19,689 nt of DNA. It comes from Bacillota bacterium. GTDB lineage: Bacteria > Bacillota_H > UBA994 > UBA5500. The DNA lies in the NCBI GenBank assembly GCA_012727835.1, contig JAAYGE010000152.1, positions 1-19,689 of the forward strand, given 5' to 3'. The number at the start of each line of letters is the position of its first letter. Positions within the stretch are counted from its first letter, which is position 1. A program made the position numbers and the translations under genes. Positions 6,625 to 13,899 of the stretch are shown here, piece by piece. Below the pieces are notes generated by a model. The model did not search any database. It saw only the letters and a program-made list of their open reading frames with translations, and was not told the origin of the DNA.

Positions 6625-7629
6625 TCACTGTAAATACCTCAGGGTGTCACTGGTCTCTAACCCGGGCTGAAGAGCTACGTTCAGCCCACCGGCAATAACC
6701 TTGCTTAACTGACGAATCTGCTCATCGGTCTCCTTGGGAGTAACCACCAAGTTCCCCCAGAAGGGGCTGAGTACTTCGTGCACCAGCTGGCCCTGTTCCT
6801 CAGGCGTCAGATCTCGCAAAATTCCCCCCACGGAGGGTTGGTTACCGGCGGCTTCCCTCAGACTGGCAGTCAGCTTCTGTATGGCGTCCAGCACGATGGT
6901 ATTAGCATAGACTACCGAAGGGGCACCGATGGCAATCACAGGTACGCCGAGGGTTTCCCGATTTAATGCATGGCGCTTATTTCCTACGCCGGAACCGGGG
7001 CTAATACCCGTATCGGCTATTTGAATGGTCGTACCCAACCTATCCATGCTACGAGCTGCCAAAGCATCCACGGCAACGATTGCGGTCGGTCGTACTTTTT
7101 GCACCACACCGGCTATAATATCGCCGGTTTCTATACCGGTAATACCCAGCACGCCGGGAGCTATGGCACAAACGGATCGCATGCCCTCATCAACGTATTG
7201 GGGAGCATATTCGAACAGGTGACGAGTAACAAGTAATTCTTCAATCACCAGCGGCCCTAGGGAATCGGGGGTAACATGCCAATTGCCTAGGCCTACCACC
7301 AAAGTGACGCTAGACTTATCTGCTGGGGGTAAGAGGTTTTTCAGCTCTCGCGCCAAGACCTGACTTACCTGCTCCCGTAATTCTACATCGTGTTGACGCA
7401 GCCCAGGAGCTTCGATAGTAATGTAGTTACCGGGCGGTTTGCCCAGGCGGGCCGCCCCCCGGGCATCGAGAACCTGTACGCGGGAGACAACTCCGCCGGC
7501 GAATTTCTGCGTCTCCACCCGTACCCCTTGCCGGTCCCAATCGGTCTTAACCGCCGCCGCATGGGCTTCTAAAGCCAGATCCGTATGTACGGAAGCGTAC
7601 TGCCGCAGGATTTTACTACTCGGTTTCAC
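6625..7629 (-). CDS. gpr: Germination protease GPR, degrades small acid-soluble spore proteins
   Basis: A 334-residue GPR. It is made as a zymogen in the forespore and removes an N-terminal propeptide; the processing region YASVHTDLALEA (residues 11-22) is recognisable. The two catalytic Asp candidates are D122 in HVTPDSLGP and D188 in AVDALAARS. They are 66 residues apart, as in Bacillus megaterium (D127 and D193). TGISPGSGVGNKR and the C-terminal VVTPKETDEQI are also conserved. At germination GPR digests the DNA-protecting SASP. The start is GTG at 7629, six bases after the stop of the holin-like gene. No Shine-Dalgarno is visible in that gap, so translation probably depends on coupling to the upstream gene. 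The forespore-type promoter in front of that gene fits known sigma-F/sigma-G control. Confidence 0.97.
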   Translation of the reverse strand: MKPSSKILRQYASVHTDLALEAHAAAVKTDWDRQGVRVETQKFAGGVVSRVQVLDARGAARLGKPPGNYITIEAPGLRQHDVELREQVSQVLARELKNLLPPADKSSVTLVVGLGNWHVTPDSLGPLVIEELLVTRHLFEYAPQYVDEGMRSVCAIAPGVLGITGIETGDIIAGVVQKVRPTAIVAVDALAARSMDRLGTTIQIADTGISPGSGVGNKRHALNRETLGVPVIAIGAPSVVYANTIVLDAIQKLTASLREAAGNQPSVGGILRDLTPEEQGQLVHEVLSPFWGNLVVTPKETDEQIRQLSKVIAGGLNVALQPGLETSDTLRYLQ

Positions 7630-7635
7630 TTTTCA

Positions 7636-7962
7636 CTAACGTATCTCAGTGGGCACAATGGCATCGATAAGCCCGATAACAAAGGATGCCAATAAAGCAC
7701 CCACTACACCCACCTGGAACCCGGGCACCAACATGCCGGCTATGTAGATTACAATGGCGGCGGTGATGAAGCCAACCCAGCCGCGGCTGCGGGGTGAAAT
7801 GCGATCGCCTAGCAACATTTCAGCCACCCAACCTAATGCAGCAATTACGACCGCGGTAATAAGCGCGGTGGTAAAGTTGGCCACTCTTACGCCTGGCAGC
7901 AGAAAACCGATGAACATAAGGACTAATGCCGATACGATAAAACGAATAATTGCTCCAAGCAT
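7636..7962 (-). CDS. Small holin-like four-helix membrane protein (PF04020 / YvlD type)
   Basis: A 108-residue, very hydrophobic protein with about four membrane segments (roughly 4-23, 29-49, 62-80 and 86-104). It has the pattern GFLLPGVRV...NFTTALITAVVIAALGW...VGFITAAIVIYIAGMLVPGFQV..GALLASFVIGLI, typical of the family named phage holin superfamily IV, which includes B. subtilis YvlD. Despite the name most members are chromosomal and their function is unknown. The ATG at 7962 has GAGGAGGT six bases upstream. It is the first gene of a unit with gpr and lies behind a sigma-F/sigma-G-type promoter, so it may act in the forespore membrane; this is inferred from context. Confidence 0.85.
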   Translation of the reverse strand: MLGAIIRFIVSALVLMFIGFLLPGVRVANFTTALITAVVIAALGWVAEMLLGDRISPRSRGWVGFITAAIVIYIAGMLVPGFQVGVVGALLASFVIGLIDAIVPTEIR

Positions 7963-8006
7963 CTTGCTACCTCCTCGGTTTTTTGTTAAAATTTGATGGA
8001 CAATTT

Positions 8007-8036
8007 TAGTCTGTCCGCTCAGTTACTGCTATATTC
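8007..8036 (-). promoter_or_regulatory. Forespore (sigma-F/sigma-G) promoter of the holin-like/gpr unit
   Basis: On the minus strand GAATA (8032-8036) is followed after 15 bases by GGACAGACTA, a full match to the sigma-F -10 pattern GGnnAnAnTn. Read as sigma-G, an 18-base spacer leads to CAGACTA (8007-8013), six of seven bases of CATACTA. gpr is under sigma-F and sigma-G in B. subtilis. Confidence 0.7.
8027..8035 (+). promoter_or_regulatory. Candidate extended -10 promoter for rpsT
   Basis: TGCTATATT fits an extended -10 (TGnTATAaT) about 60 bases before the rpsT ribosome binding site. No good -35 is present. It overlaps the -35 of the opposing forespore promoter. Confidence 0.4.
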
Positions 8037-8102
8037 CCGACGTAGCAGAGAGCTTTTGGCCGTTGTCTGGTATCACGACAGGATGCCAAGGAGGTGAATT
8101 TT

Positions 8103-8372
8103 TTGGCTAATAGTAGGTCTGCACGCAAACGTATCAGAATCGCAGCGAAACGCACTGAGCGTAATCGCCATGTCAAATCGACGGTTCGCTCGGCGGTGCG
8201 CAATTTCCATCGTGCTTTGGAAAGTGGTGATAACGCAGAACAAGCACTGCGTTTGGCAATTCGCCGTATAGATAGGGCCGTTAGCAAAGGTGTTTTACAT
8301 CGTAATACAGGAGCCCGCAAGAAATCTCGCTTGACTAAGCACTTCAATAAACTGCAGGCGCAAGAACAATAG
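8103..8372 (+). CDS. rpsT: Small ribosomal subunit protein bS20
   Basis: An 89-residue basic protein with the S20 signatures: ANSRSARKRIRIAAKRTERNR at the start, VKSTVRSAVRNF, and IDRAVSKGVLHRNTGARKKSRLTK near the end. S20 binds 16S rRNA early in 30S assembly. The start is TTG at 8103, with a near-perfect AAGGAGGTG ending six bases upstream; the in-frame GTG at 8094 lies inside that ribosome binding site and is rejected. A TTG start is common for rpsT and fits its known translational autoregulation in other bacteria. It is divergent from the gpr unit and followed by a strong terminator. Confidence 0.97.
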   Translation: MANSRSARKRIRIAAKRTERNRHVKSTVRSAVRNFHRALESGDNAEQALRLAIRRIDRAVSKGVLHRNTGARKKSRLTKHFNKLQAQEQ

Positions 8373-8380
8373 GAATTATC

Positions 8381-8411
8381 GAAGCCCCAGGCCTAAGAGG
8401 CCTGGGGCTTC
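8381..8411 (+). terminator. Strong rpsT terminator hairpin
   Basis: GAAGCCCCAGGCC (8381-8393) and GGCCTGGGGCTTC (8399-8411) make a perfect 13-pair stem with a five-base loop, eight bases after the rpsT stop. The T-tail (TTGCGT) is short but the stem is very stable. Confidence 0.75.
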
Positions 8412-8415
8412 TTGC

Positions 8416-8445
8416 GTATAAACCCCCTACCCCTAAGACAGAATA
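8416..8445 (+). promoter_or_regulatory. Forespore-type (sigma-F/sigma-G) promoter of the 8472 gene
   Basis: GTATA (8416-8420) matches the sigma-F -35 (GyATA). After 15 bases comes AGACAGAATA (8436-8445), four of five fixed bases of GGnnAnAnTn and nearly the same as the gpr promoter element GGACAGACTA. It starts directly behind the rpsT terminator. Confidence 0.55.
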
Positions 8446-8471
8446 ACTGGTGAAGTTTGGGAGGGGTTAAA

Positions 8472-9086
8472 ATGTTCAAACAAGCAAAAGGTGTAAAGTG
8501 GTGGCTGGCCTTACTAACTATAGGGGCTATTTTGATTCTACTTTGGCGGACCGGACCTTCTAAAACTGCCGACACTCAACCGCCGGCCAAACTTAATGCA
8601 AACTATACGGCGGCAATACGGAATAATGACAATAGATCCGTGCTGGACATCAATCGGGACCAGGTTTCAAGACAGAAATTTGATGCAGAAGTAGAAGAAG
8701 GCCAGAAGGTAAACAGCCCTTCTCCGCCCCGCAGGCGGCCCCAAAGCTATTTACTACCTGATATTGTGGGCCCGTCTGCAACAGGAGGCCCCCAGGGGGC
8801 TAAAGAAGACTCTGTCAACAGACCGTCACCGGAACAATCAGAAACCATAGCAACGGAGGCCCAACTTACCCTACAAACGTTTTTAAAAAAATTAACATGG
8901 CAAGAGAAAGCTATGGTGCTGCGAACTCTAAACAAGTTTTCGCCAGCGGAAATGCTAGAGGTCTTTCAACTTTATAAGCAGGGCAGCTTGGAAGCCTATC
9001 GCAATTTGGACGCCATTATAATGCAAAAAGTTGGCGCCGAAGACTTTGAAAAGTTACGAACTCTAACAGAAAAATATAAGAGGTGA
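8472..9086 (+). CDS. Uncharacterised membrane-anchored protein, probably forespore-expressed
   Basis: A 204-residue protein I do not recognise. It begins MFKQAKGVKWW, with one membrane segment (about residues 9-25) preceded by Lys residues. A Pro/Gln/Ser-rich, probably disordered linker spans about 28-130. The C-terminal domain (about 135-204) is charged and helical: LQTFLKKLTWQEKAMVL, FSPAEMLEVFQLYKQG, AYRNLDAIIM and DFEKLRTLTEKYKR. The likely topology is a single anchor with the C-terminus outside, but no signal peptidase site is convincing. The start is ATG at 8472, five bases after GGGAGGGG; the upstream in-frame TTG (8457) overlaps that site and is rejected. It stands alone between rpsT and holA, behind a forespore-type promoter, which suggests a spore role. 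No catalytic motif is visible. Confidence 0.8.
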   Translation: MFKQAKGVKWWLALLTIGAILILLWRTGPSKTADTQPPAKLNANYTAAIRNNDNRSVLDINRDQVSRQKFDAEVEEGQKVNSPSPPRRRPQSYLLPDIVGPSATGGPQGAKEDSVNRPSPEQSETIATEAQLTLQTFLKKLTWQEKAMVLRTLNKFSPAEMLEVFQLYKQGSLEAYRNLDAIIMQKVGAEDFEKLRTLTEKYKR

Positions 9087-9094
9087 GCATATAA

Positions 9095-9132
9095 TTCGGC
9101 CCTAGGATAGTCCCTGCTATCCGGCGGCCGAA
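9095..9132. terminator. Two-part hairpin between the converging 8472 gene and holA
   Basis: TTCGGCC (9095-9101) pairs with GGCCGAA (9126-9132), and inside it GGATAG (9105-9110) with CTATCC (9117-9122). It overlaps the last codons of holA. Neither strand has a strong T-tract, so termination is likely only by position. Confidence 0.45.
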
Positions 9133-10145
9133 ATTCTCTGTTTAAGGATCAACATTAGTTGATTAAGGGCATTCTCGCCTCTTAACTTGCCCGTCTTAAT
9201 ATTTTCATCGGCCTGCAAACAGGCCTCCATAGCCGCCTGCAACTGAAAAACAGTCCATCGGCGCGCCTGTTGCACACATTTACCGGCGGGAAAGGGATGA
9301 ATGCCCAAGTGCCCAGCAGCTTGTTGCTGGCTAAGGCCGGCATCTAGAGCCTGGCGGGCAGCGAGTAGTAGGCGCAGTTGCCTACCAATCATGGAAATGA
9401 GGTATACCGGTTCGTTACCTTCTGCTATTAGATTATTTAACAGAGCCCAAGCCCGTCCTAAGTCTTGCAGGCCGATGGCATCGACGAAGTCAAAAATACT
9501 AGTTTCCATATCATTACGCACCAGAGCTTCTAAATCATCTTCACTAAGAGAGCAACCATTAGCAAAGCTGACCAATTTATCCACCTCTAGGCGCAACAAT
9601 GCCAAATCGGTGCCACAACGGCTAACGACAAACCTACCGGTGCCGGGCGGATATTTGATTTTGTCGCGACGCAACTGGCGCTCCACCCACGAACTGGCCT
9701 CTGTGGCAGTCAACACAGGGAACTCATAGCTAGCCGCATTTCTCACCAGATCTTTAAAAGTACGCAGTCGTTTATCCACCTCGGGGGCTAGGAGAACAGC
9801 GCAGGTGTAGGGAGGCCAAATATCCAATAGGGCTTCCCAATGCTCAAAAGCTGCTCCTGCCTTAGTCTTTACAAAGGAGGGCTGCTCAATAACCACCAAA
9901 CGCTTGGAGCCAAACATAGGGAGCGCTTGGATGGCCTGCACCAACTCCGCTTCCGTTGTTTTCTGCCCGTCTAACTTCATAAAATTAAGTTCTTCCAGCC
10001 CTTTCGGGACCAACTTCTCTCGCAACTCGGTCACTACATATTGGGCCAGGACCTGCTCGGGGCCATAGAAAAAATAAAGGGGTTCAATATGACCACGTCT
10101 GATTTCACGGACAAGATTTTGATAGTTATCTAAAGCTTTGGCCAT
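9117..10145 (-). CDS. holA: DNA polymerase III delta subunit (clamp loader)
   Basis: A 342-residue HolA of normal length. The N-terminal region has PLYFFYGPEQVLAQYVVTEL, followed by LPMFGSKRLVVIEQP and the degenerate, non-ATP-binding AAA+ fold of delta. Domain II has a helix-rich lid with GTDLALLRLEVDKLVSFA. The C-terminal collar includes FDFVDAIGLQDLGRAWALLNNLIAEGNEPVYLISMIGRQLRLLL and KTGKLRGENALNQLMLIL. Delta opens the beta sliding clamp within the clamp-loader complex. The ATG at 10145 has GGGGAG eight bases upstream. It follows comEC after 50 bases, the usual comE-holA-rpsT order of Firmicutes, and may be cotranscribed with comEC. Confidence 0.95.
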   Translation of the reverse strand: MAKALDNYQNLVREIRRGHIEPLYFFYGPEQVLAQYVVTELREKLVPKGLEELNFMKLDGQKTTEAELVQAIQALPMFGSKRLVVIEQPSFVKTKAGAAFEHWEALLDIWPPYTCAVLLAPEVDKRLRTFKDLVRNAASYEFPVLTATEASSWVERQLRRDKIKYPPGTGRFVVSRCGTDLALLRLEVDKLVSFANGCSLSEDDLEALVRNDMETSIFDFVDAIGLQDLGRAWALLNNLIAEGNEPVYLISMIGRQLRLLLAARQALDAGLSQQQAAGHLGIHPFPAGKCVQQARRWTVFQLQAAMEACLQADENIKTGKLRGENALNQLMLILKQRISAAG

Positions 10146-10195
10146 TTAGCCCACTCCCCTTTCCTTCTTAACTATAGCATATAGCAATGACTTAC

Positions 10196-12430
10196 CTATG
10201 GCGAGAGGAAGGGGCTTATTCGGTAACCATGAGGGTTATTCAGTATAGTTATAGCTCCATGCCGATCGGTACGCCAAATCTGTTGGCTATAGCGAGCCAG
10301 GCGTTCCAGCGTGGCTGGAGCCGGATGGCCGTAACGATTGGGAGCTCCCACTGAGATGATGGCGTGCCTGGGGCTTAATAGACGCAGGAACTCTTCGTTG
10401 CTACTGTGACCACTACCATGATGAGGTACCAGTAATACATCCACTTCTCGGGGAAGCAAAGGCAATAACTCCACTTCCCGCTGGCCAATATCGCCGGGGG
10501 CCAATGCCCTCAGGTTCGGCCACTGTAACAGCAACACCAATGAATCTTCGTTTTCATCCTGTCCCGGACCCGGCGGCGGATTCAGAGCCGTTACTTGTAC
10601 TCCCGCATGCGACTGACTATCACCGACAGTCCAGGCGTAGACGGGAATACCATATTGTTCTAAAAGGGGCACCAGCCGGTTAAAGGCTGGCGAATACAAA
10701 CTGGTGGCCGGAAGATAAAGGCTGCCGACGGGAAAGGCGGCTATCACATCGGCCAGCCCCACTATATGGTCATCATGTAAATGGGACAAGTAGACAGATT
10801 GGATTTGCCAGGTCCCCCGATAACGTAAATAGGGTACAATAATCTGCCTCCCCCCCGCCTCATGTTCGCAACCCACATCAAAAAGCACAGCTTTCCCCCC
10901 CGGCAGATGGAGTACGCCGGCCGCCCCTTGCCCGACGCTGAGCACACAGAGGTTGTAGGTGTTGGTGGCAAAACGTACTAGCGGCTGCCACACGAACAGC
11001 AAAACACAGACCATAACTAGGACAGTTGCTAGAAAGGGGCGCCACCGGGGCCGCCAGCAAAAGACGGCTGGCAATAGAAGGGAATAAATGAGTAGCAGGG
11101 CCGGGGGAGGTGCACCCGGACTAAAGCTGGCCAAGGGCCAGGTGGCAAACCAATCAACGAGGCCTATCATAGCGGAGTAGAGAAAATCTAAAACGGGCAG
11201 CAACAAATCCCCTACTATTGGTAGCAGCAAATATGCAAGCCCGGTAATCAGGGCTACTGGCAAGAGAGGCGTCAGGATGACATTAAAAACTAAAGCCAAC
11301 GGTGTCACCAAGTAAAAATGGTGTAATACCAAGGGTAGCGTGGCCAATTGGGCTGCCAGACTGGCGCTGACCGTCCAATCCAACTTCCCGGGTAAGGGGG
11401 GCAAGAAGCTCCTAATCAGAGGTGAGAAAAGCAAGAGGCCGATCGTGGCTGCAAAAGATAACTGCCAACCCGCATCCCAAAGATAATGGGGATTGTAGAT
11501 CAATAAGAGGATAGCTGCCAAAGAAACGGCGCTGGGCCAATCGCGTACCCGATTGTTAGCCACCGCCAGCATACCCATAAGCGCCATGATAATGGCCCGC
11601 CAGACGGCCGGCCTAGGGCCCAAAATATAACCGTAAAGCAGCAAACACAGGGCTACGAAAAGATAGGCCCCATTGGTTGGCACCCGACAATGGCGTAAAC
11701 CCCCCAGCAAAGCCACCGAAACTAGGCCAATATGTAGGCCCGATATAGAAAGTACATGGGCCAATCCGGTTTGGCGCCAACTTTCAGCCCAGTCGCCCGG
11801 GCTGTTGCCCAGGGTTAAGGTGCGCAACAATTCGCCACCGGGACCGTTAAGCTTAGCTGCTCGAGTCAACAGCTGGGAACGCAACGGCCAGCTGGGCGAC
11901 GTGGCGGGAGTATGCTGTAGCGACGTGCTATCGTTAACAAAGGCGGTGGCCAGTATTCCTTGCCTACGTAGATAGGCGGCATAATTAAACTCGCCCGGAT
12001 TTAGGGGGTGGCTGGGCGCTTGCCACATGAATTCACCCGCAAGTTTATCGCCAGGTACAATCTGTAGGGGGGCGGTTAGCGTCAGGCGAGCTTTAACCGG
12101 GTTCCAGGGGGGTATCGGTTGCCCAGCCAAGCTTAAAACCCGCACCGTCAACTGGGTAGACTGGGGCCCCGGGTCTACTGAAATCACTTGTAATTCAGCG
12201 AGGGAGGGCCCATAGGGGCCGGGCCACACGGGGGAGCGCAATTGTAGCCAGACTGCACCACAAATTGCGGCCACTAAGACTAGAAGAAAAGTTTGCGGAC
12301 GTTGTTTCCATAGCAGGCCGGCTATGACGCCAAGAGTTAGCAGGAAAAAACAAATCCAAAAAACCGGCCTAGAGGCCAATAAGATACCAACTATGAAACC
12401 GCCGGCTGTAACAACGAGGGGGCGATGCAT
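10196..12430 (-). CDS. comEC: ComEC DNA-import channel protein
   Basis: A 744-residue polytopic membrane protein with the full ComEC layout. N-terminal membrane helices and a DUF4131/OB-like region (about 1-190) include NPGEFNYAAYLRRQG (144-158). The Competence membrane domain (about 205-490) has GLAHVLSISGLH (222-233). The C-terminal metallo-beta-lactamase domain (about 492-744) has HLHDDH (550-555, the HxHxDH metal motif), GDI (656-658) and PHHGS (669-673). ComEC passes single-stranded DNA across the membrane in transformation, with ComEA supplying bound DNA. The usually conserved Asp in GQGD is Ala here (A503). The ATG at 12430 has AGGTGG six bases upstream. The strong ypeB terminator lies just 20 bases ahead, so comEC needs readthrough or an unrecognised promoter. 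Natural competence is not proven by this gene alone. Confidence 0.96.
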   Translation of the reverse strand: MHRPLVVTAGGFIVGILLASRPVFWICFFLLTLGVIAGLLWKQRPQTFLLVLVAAICGAVWLQLRSPVWPGPYGPSLAELQVISVDPGPQSTQLTVRVLSLAGQPIPPWNPVKARLTLTAPLQIVPGDKLAGEFMWQAPSHPLNPGEFNYAAYLRRQGILATAFVNDSTSLQHTPATSPSWPLRSQLLTRAAKLNGPGGELLRTLTLGNSPGDWAESWRQTGLAHVLSISGLHIGLVSVALLGGLRHCRVPTNGAYLFVALCLLLYGYILGPRPAVWRAIIMALMGMLAVANNRVRDWPSAVSLAAILLLIYNPHYLWDAGWQLSFAATIGLLLFSPLIRSFLPPLPGKLDWTVSASLAAQLATLPLVLHHFYLVTPLALVFNVILTPLLPVALITGLAYLLLPIVGDLLLPVLDFLYSAMIGLVDWFATWPLASFSPGAPPPALLLIYSLLLPAVFCWRPRWRPFLATVLVMVCVLLFVWQPLVRFATNTYNLCVLSVGQGAAGVLHLPGGKAVLFDVGCEHEAGGRQIIVPYLRYRGTWQIQSVYLSHLHDDHIVGLADVIAAFPVGSLYLPATSLYSPAFNRLVPLLEQYGIPVYAWTVGDSQSHAGVQVTALNPPPGPGQDENEDSLVLLLQWPNLRALAPGDIGQREVELLPLLPREVDVLLVPHHGSGHSSNEEFLRLLSPRHAIISVGAPNRYGHPAPATLERLARYSQQIWRTDRHGAITILNNPHGYRISPFLSP

Positions 12431-12450
12431 AGCAAACCACCTGGCCTTTG

Positions 12451-12506
12451 AAAAAACTTAGGCCCGCGACCTAGAGAGTATATCTCTAGATTCCGCGTGG
12501 CCTAAG
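12451..12506 (-). terminator. Strong rho-independent terminator of the sleB-ypeB unit
   Basis: Three stacked stems: CTTAGGCC with GGCCTAAG (12457-12464 and 12499-12506), CGCG with CGCG, and CTAGAGA with TCTCTAG around a five-base loop. On the minus strand the stem is followed by TTTTTTC. It lies 17 bases after the ypeB stop and 20 bases before the comEC start. Confidence 0.85.
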
Positions 12507-12523
12507 AAAATCCTGCTATTATT

Positions 12524-13882
12524 TCAACTGGCCTTTTTGGGGAGCCGAGTGGATTCCAGGCGAACAATTTGTACCTCTTTACCCGTTTGGGCATCCACAT
12601 AGACCAGAAAGCGGTCATTGCTCCGCTCTACTGGAAACTCATAAACCAGTGTTTCTTCCGATTGGGCATTAAAGATGACCGCCAGTTGGGCCGGGCCTAT
12701 CAACTCCAGCCCTTGAGCTAACCCTTCTAGCGCTTCTTGCATGCTGATCTTGGGACTGGGTAATTCCCTCTCTTTATGCCAGACTGTATAACCATTACCT
12801 TCAAAGCCGATTACTCTTCCATCGTCAGCAGCAACCCGCACCCGCAGCAGATCGGGATAAATCAGAACACCGTCCTGTTCAAAAACATAGGCAAAATGCA
12901 TGGACCCCTGATATTCATGTTGGCCTACTAAACGCATATTATTATAACCTCGGCGACGTAAGAAGTTGGCCGCCTGCTCTTGTAGCGCTTCTGCAGGTAA
13001 ATTTCCTGCTGTCGCCGGTTGTCGGCTGTCCAGCATCCACAGAACCCGTCCCCGGGTTTCTGTAACGGCCACATTGAGGCGTCGAGTCTCATCCTGCGCA
13101 CCGGTAATCAAAAAATTATAGGTGGGAATCGGGCCGCCGGTTAATTCGCTGGACACGATCCTATATTCGGATTCCTTTCCCGGATCAATAAACCAGAGGG
13201 CGGTGGCCGCCGCCTCCTCGCGGCTTACCTTATTCCCTTCCAGGCGGGGCGTAGGAGGTAAAATACCGATCCGTTGGTCAAATTGAACCTCCGGATACTC
13301 CTGCACCTGCTTATTAACCAAACTAAAGGAGTTAATTACCGAGTTATCCCGCACCTCATCCTCAGTACGCGCCTTGATAAGCGCCGATTCCACATCGGTC
13401 CAGCGCAGGTTGTGGGTCAGCACCGTTTGCTGCAGTTCGGCCAATTCCTTCGCCAGTTGGGCGGCACCTTGTTGCATATTATCAATTTGGGTGCGCTCGT
13501 TGGCACTGAGGCCTGTTCCCCGGCGCACCAAGGCAAAGACCTGGTCACCTACCGTGGCCAGATACTTTTCCGCGTTTTCTAACGACACCAGCCCTAGAGG
13601 CAGTTGGCCCACCTTTTCTTGGGCCGCATACAGCTGCCTCCAAACGGTAGCCAATTTTTCCATCTCTTGTTCCGCCGTAGACGCCACGCTTAACTTAGCC
13701 AACTCATTTTCTATCGTTTGGACATGCCATACCAACTCATGGAAAGCCCGTTGATAGTTGTTTTCTAATCTAACGGCAAATTGTCTATGCAGGCGAAACT
13801 GGGTGACACCCCACCAGATACTAAGGCCAAAAACCAGTAAAATCGCCAGAGCTAGCCAGCGCAACCCTGGGGTGATGCGCAT
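12524..13882 (-). CDS. ypeB: YpeB, germination protein partner of SleB
   Basis: A 452-residue YpeB, close to the B. subtilis length. It has one N-terminal membrane segment (about residues 9-26). A long helical N-terminal domain follows with many Glu/Gln and heptad-like stretches (QRAFHELVWHVQTIENELAK; QQGAAQLAKELAELQQ). The C-terminal half carries PepSY-type repeats (SREEAAATALWFI; SMQEALEGLAQGLELIG; VYVDAQTGKEVQIV). YpeB sits in the inner spore membrane region and is needed for SleB to accumulate, with each stabilising the other. The start is ATG at 13882, with AAAGGAG nine bases upstream and only 17 bases after the sleB stop; a longer frame reaching 13957 would overlap sleB and lacks a ribosome binding site. 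It is cotranscribed with sleB from the promoter near 14623-14654. Confidence 0.94.
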   Translation of the reverse strand: MRITPGLRWLALAILLVFGLSIWWGVTQFRLHRQFAVRLENNYQRAFHELVWHVQTIENELAKLSVASTAEQEMEKLATVWRQLYAAQEKVGQLPLGLVSLENAEKYLATVGDQVFALVRRGTGLSANERTQIDNMQQGAAQLAKELAELQQTVLTHNLRWTDVESALIKARTEDEVRDNSVINSFSLVNKQVQEYPEVQFDQRIGILPPTPRLEGNKVSREEAAATALWFIDPGKESEYRIVSSELTGGPIPTYNFLITGAQDETRRLNVAVTETRGRVLWMLDSRQPATAGNLPAEALQEQAANFLRRRGYNNMRLVGQHEYQGSMHFAYVFEQDGVLIYPDLLRVRVAADDGRVIGFEGNGYTVWHKERELPSPKISMQEALEGLAQGLELIGPAQLAVIFNAQSEETLVYEFPVERSNDRFLVYVDAQTGKEVQIVRLESTRLPKKAS

Positions 13883-13899
13883 ACCAACAGTCTCCTTTC

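Noticed and set aside
8006..8347. 113-codon minus-strand frame opposite rpsT
   Set aside because: It is antisense to a clear ribosomal protein gene, with no ribosome binding site and an Arg/Leu-rich shadow composition.
8457..8471. TTG at 8457 as start of the unknown membrane-anchored gene
   Set aside because: It overlaps the GGGAGGGG ribosome binding site; ATG at 8472 has proper spacing.
9301..9729. 142-codon plus-strand frame inside holA
   Set aside because: It is antisense to holA and shows Ser/Arg-rich shadow composition without a recognisable domain.
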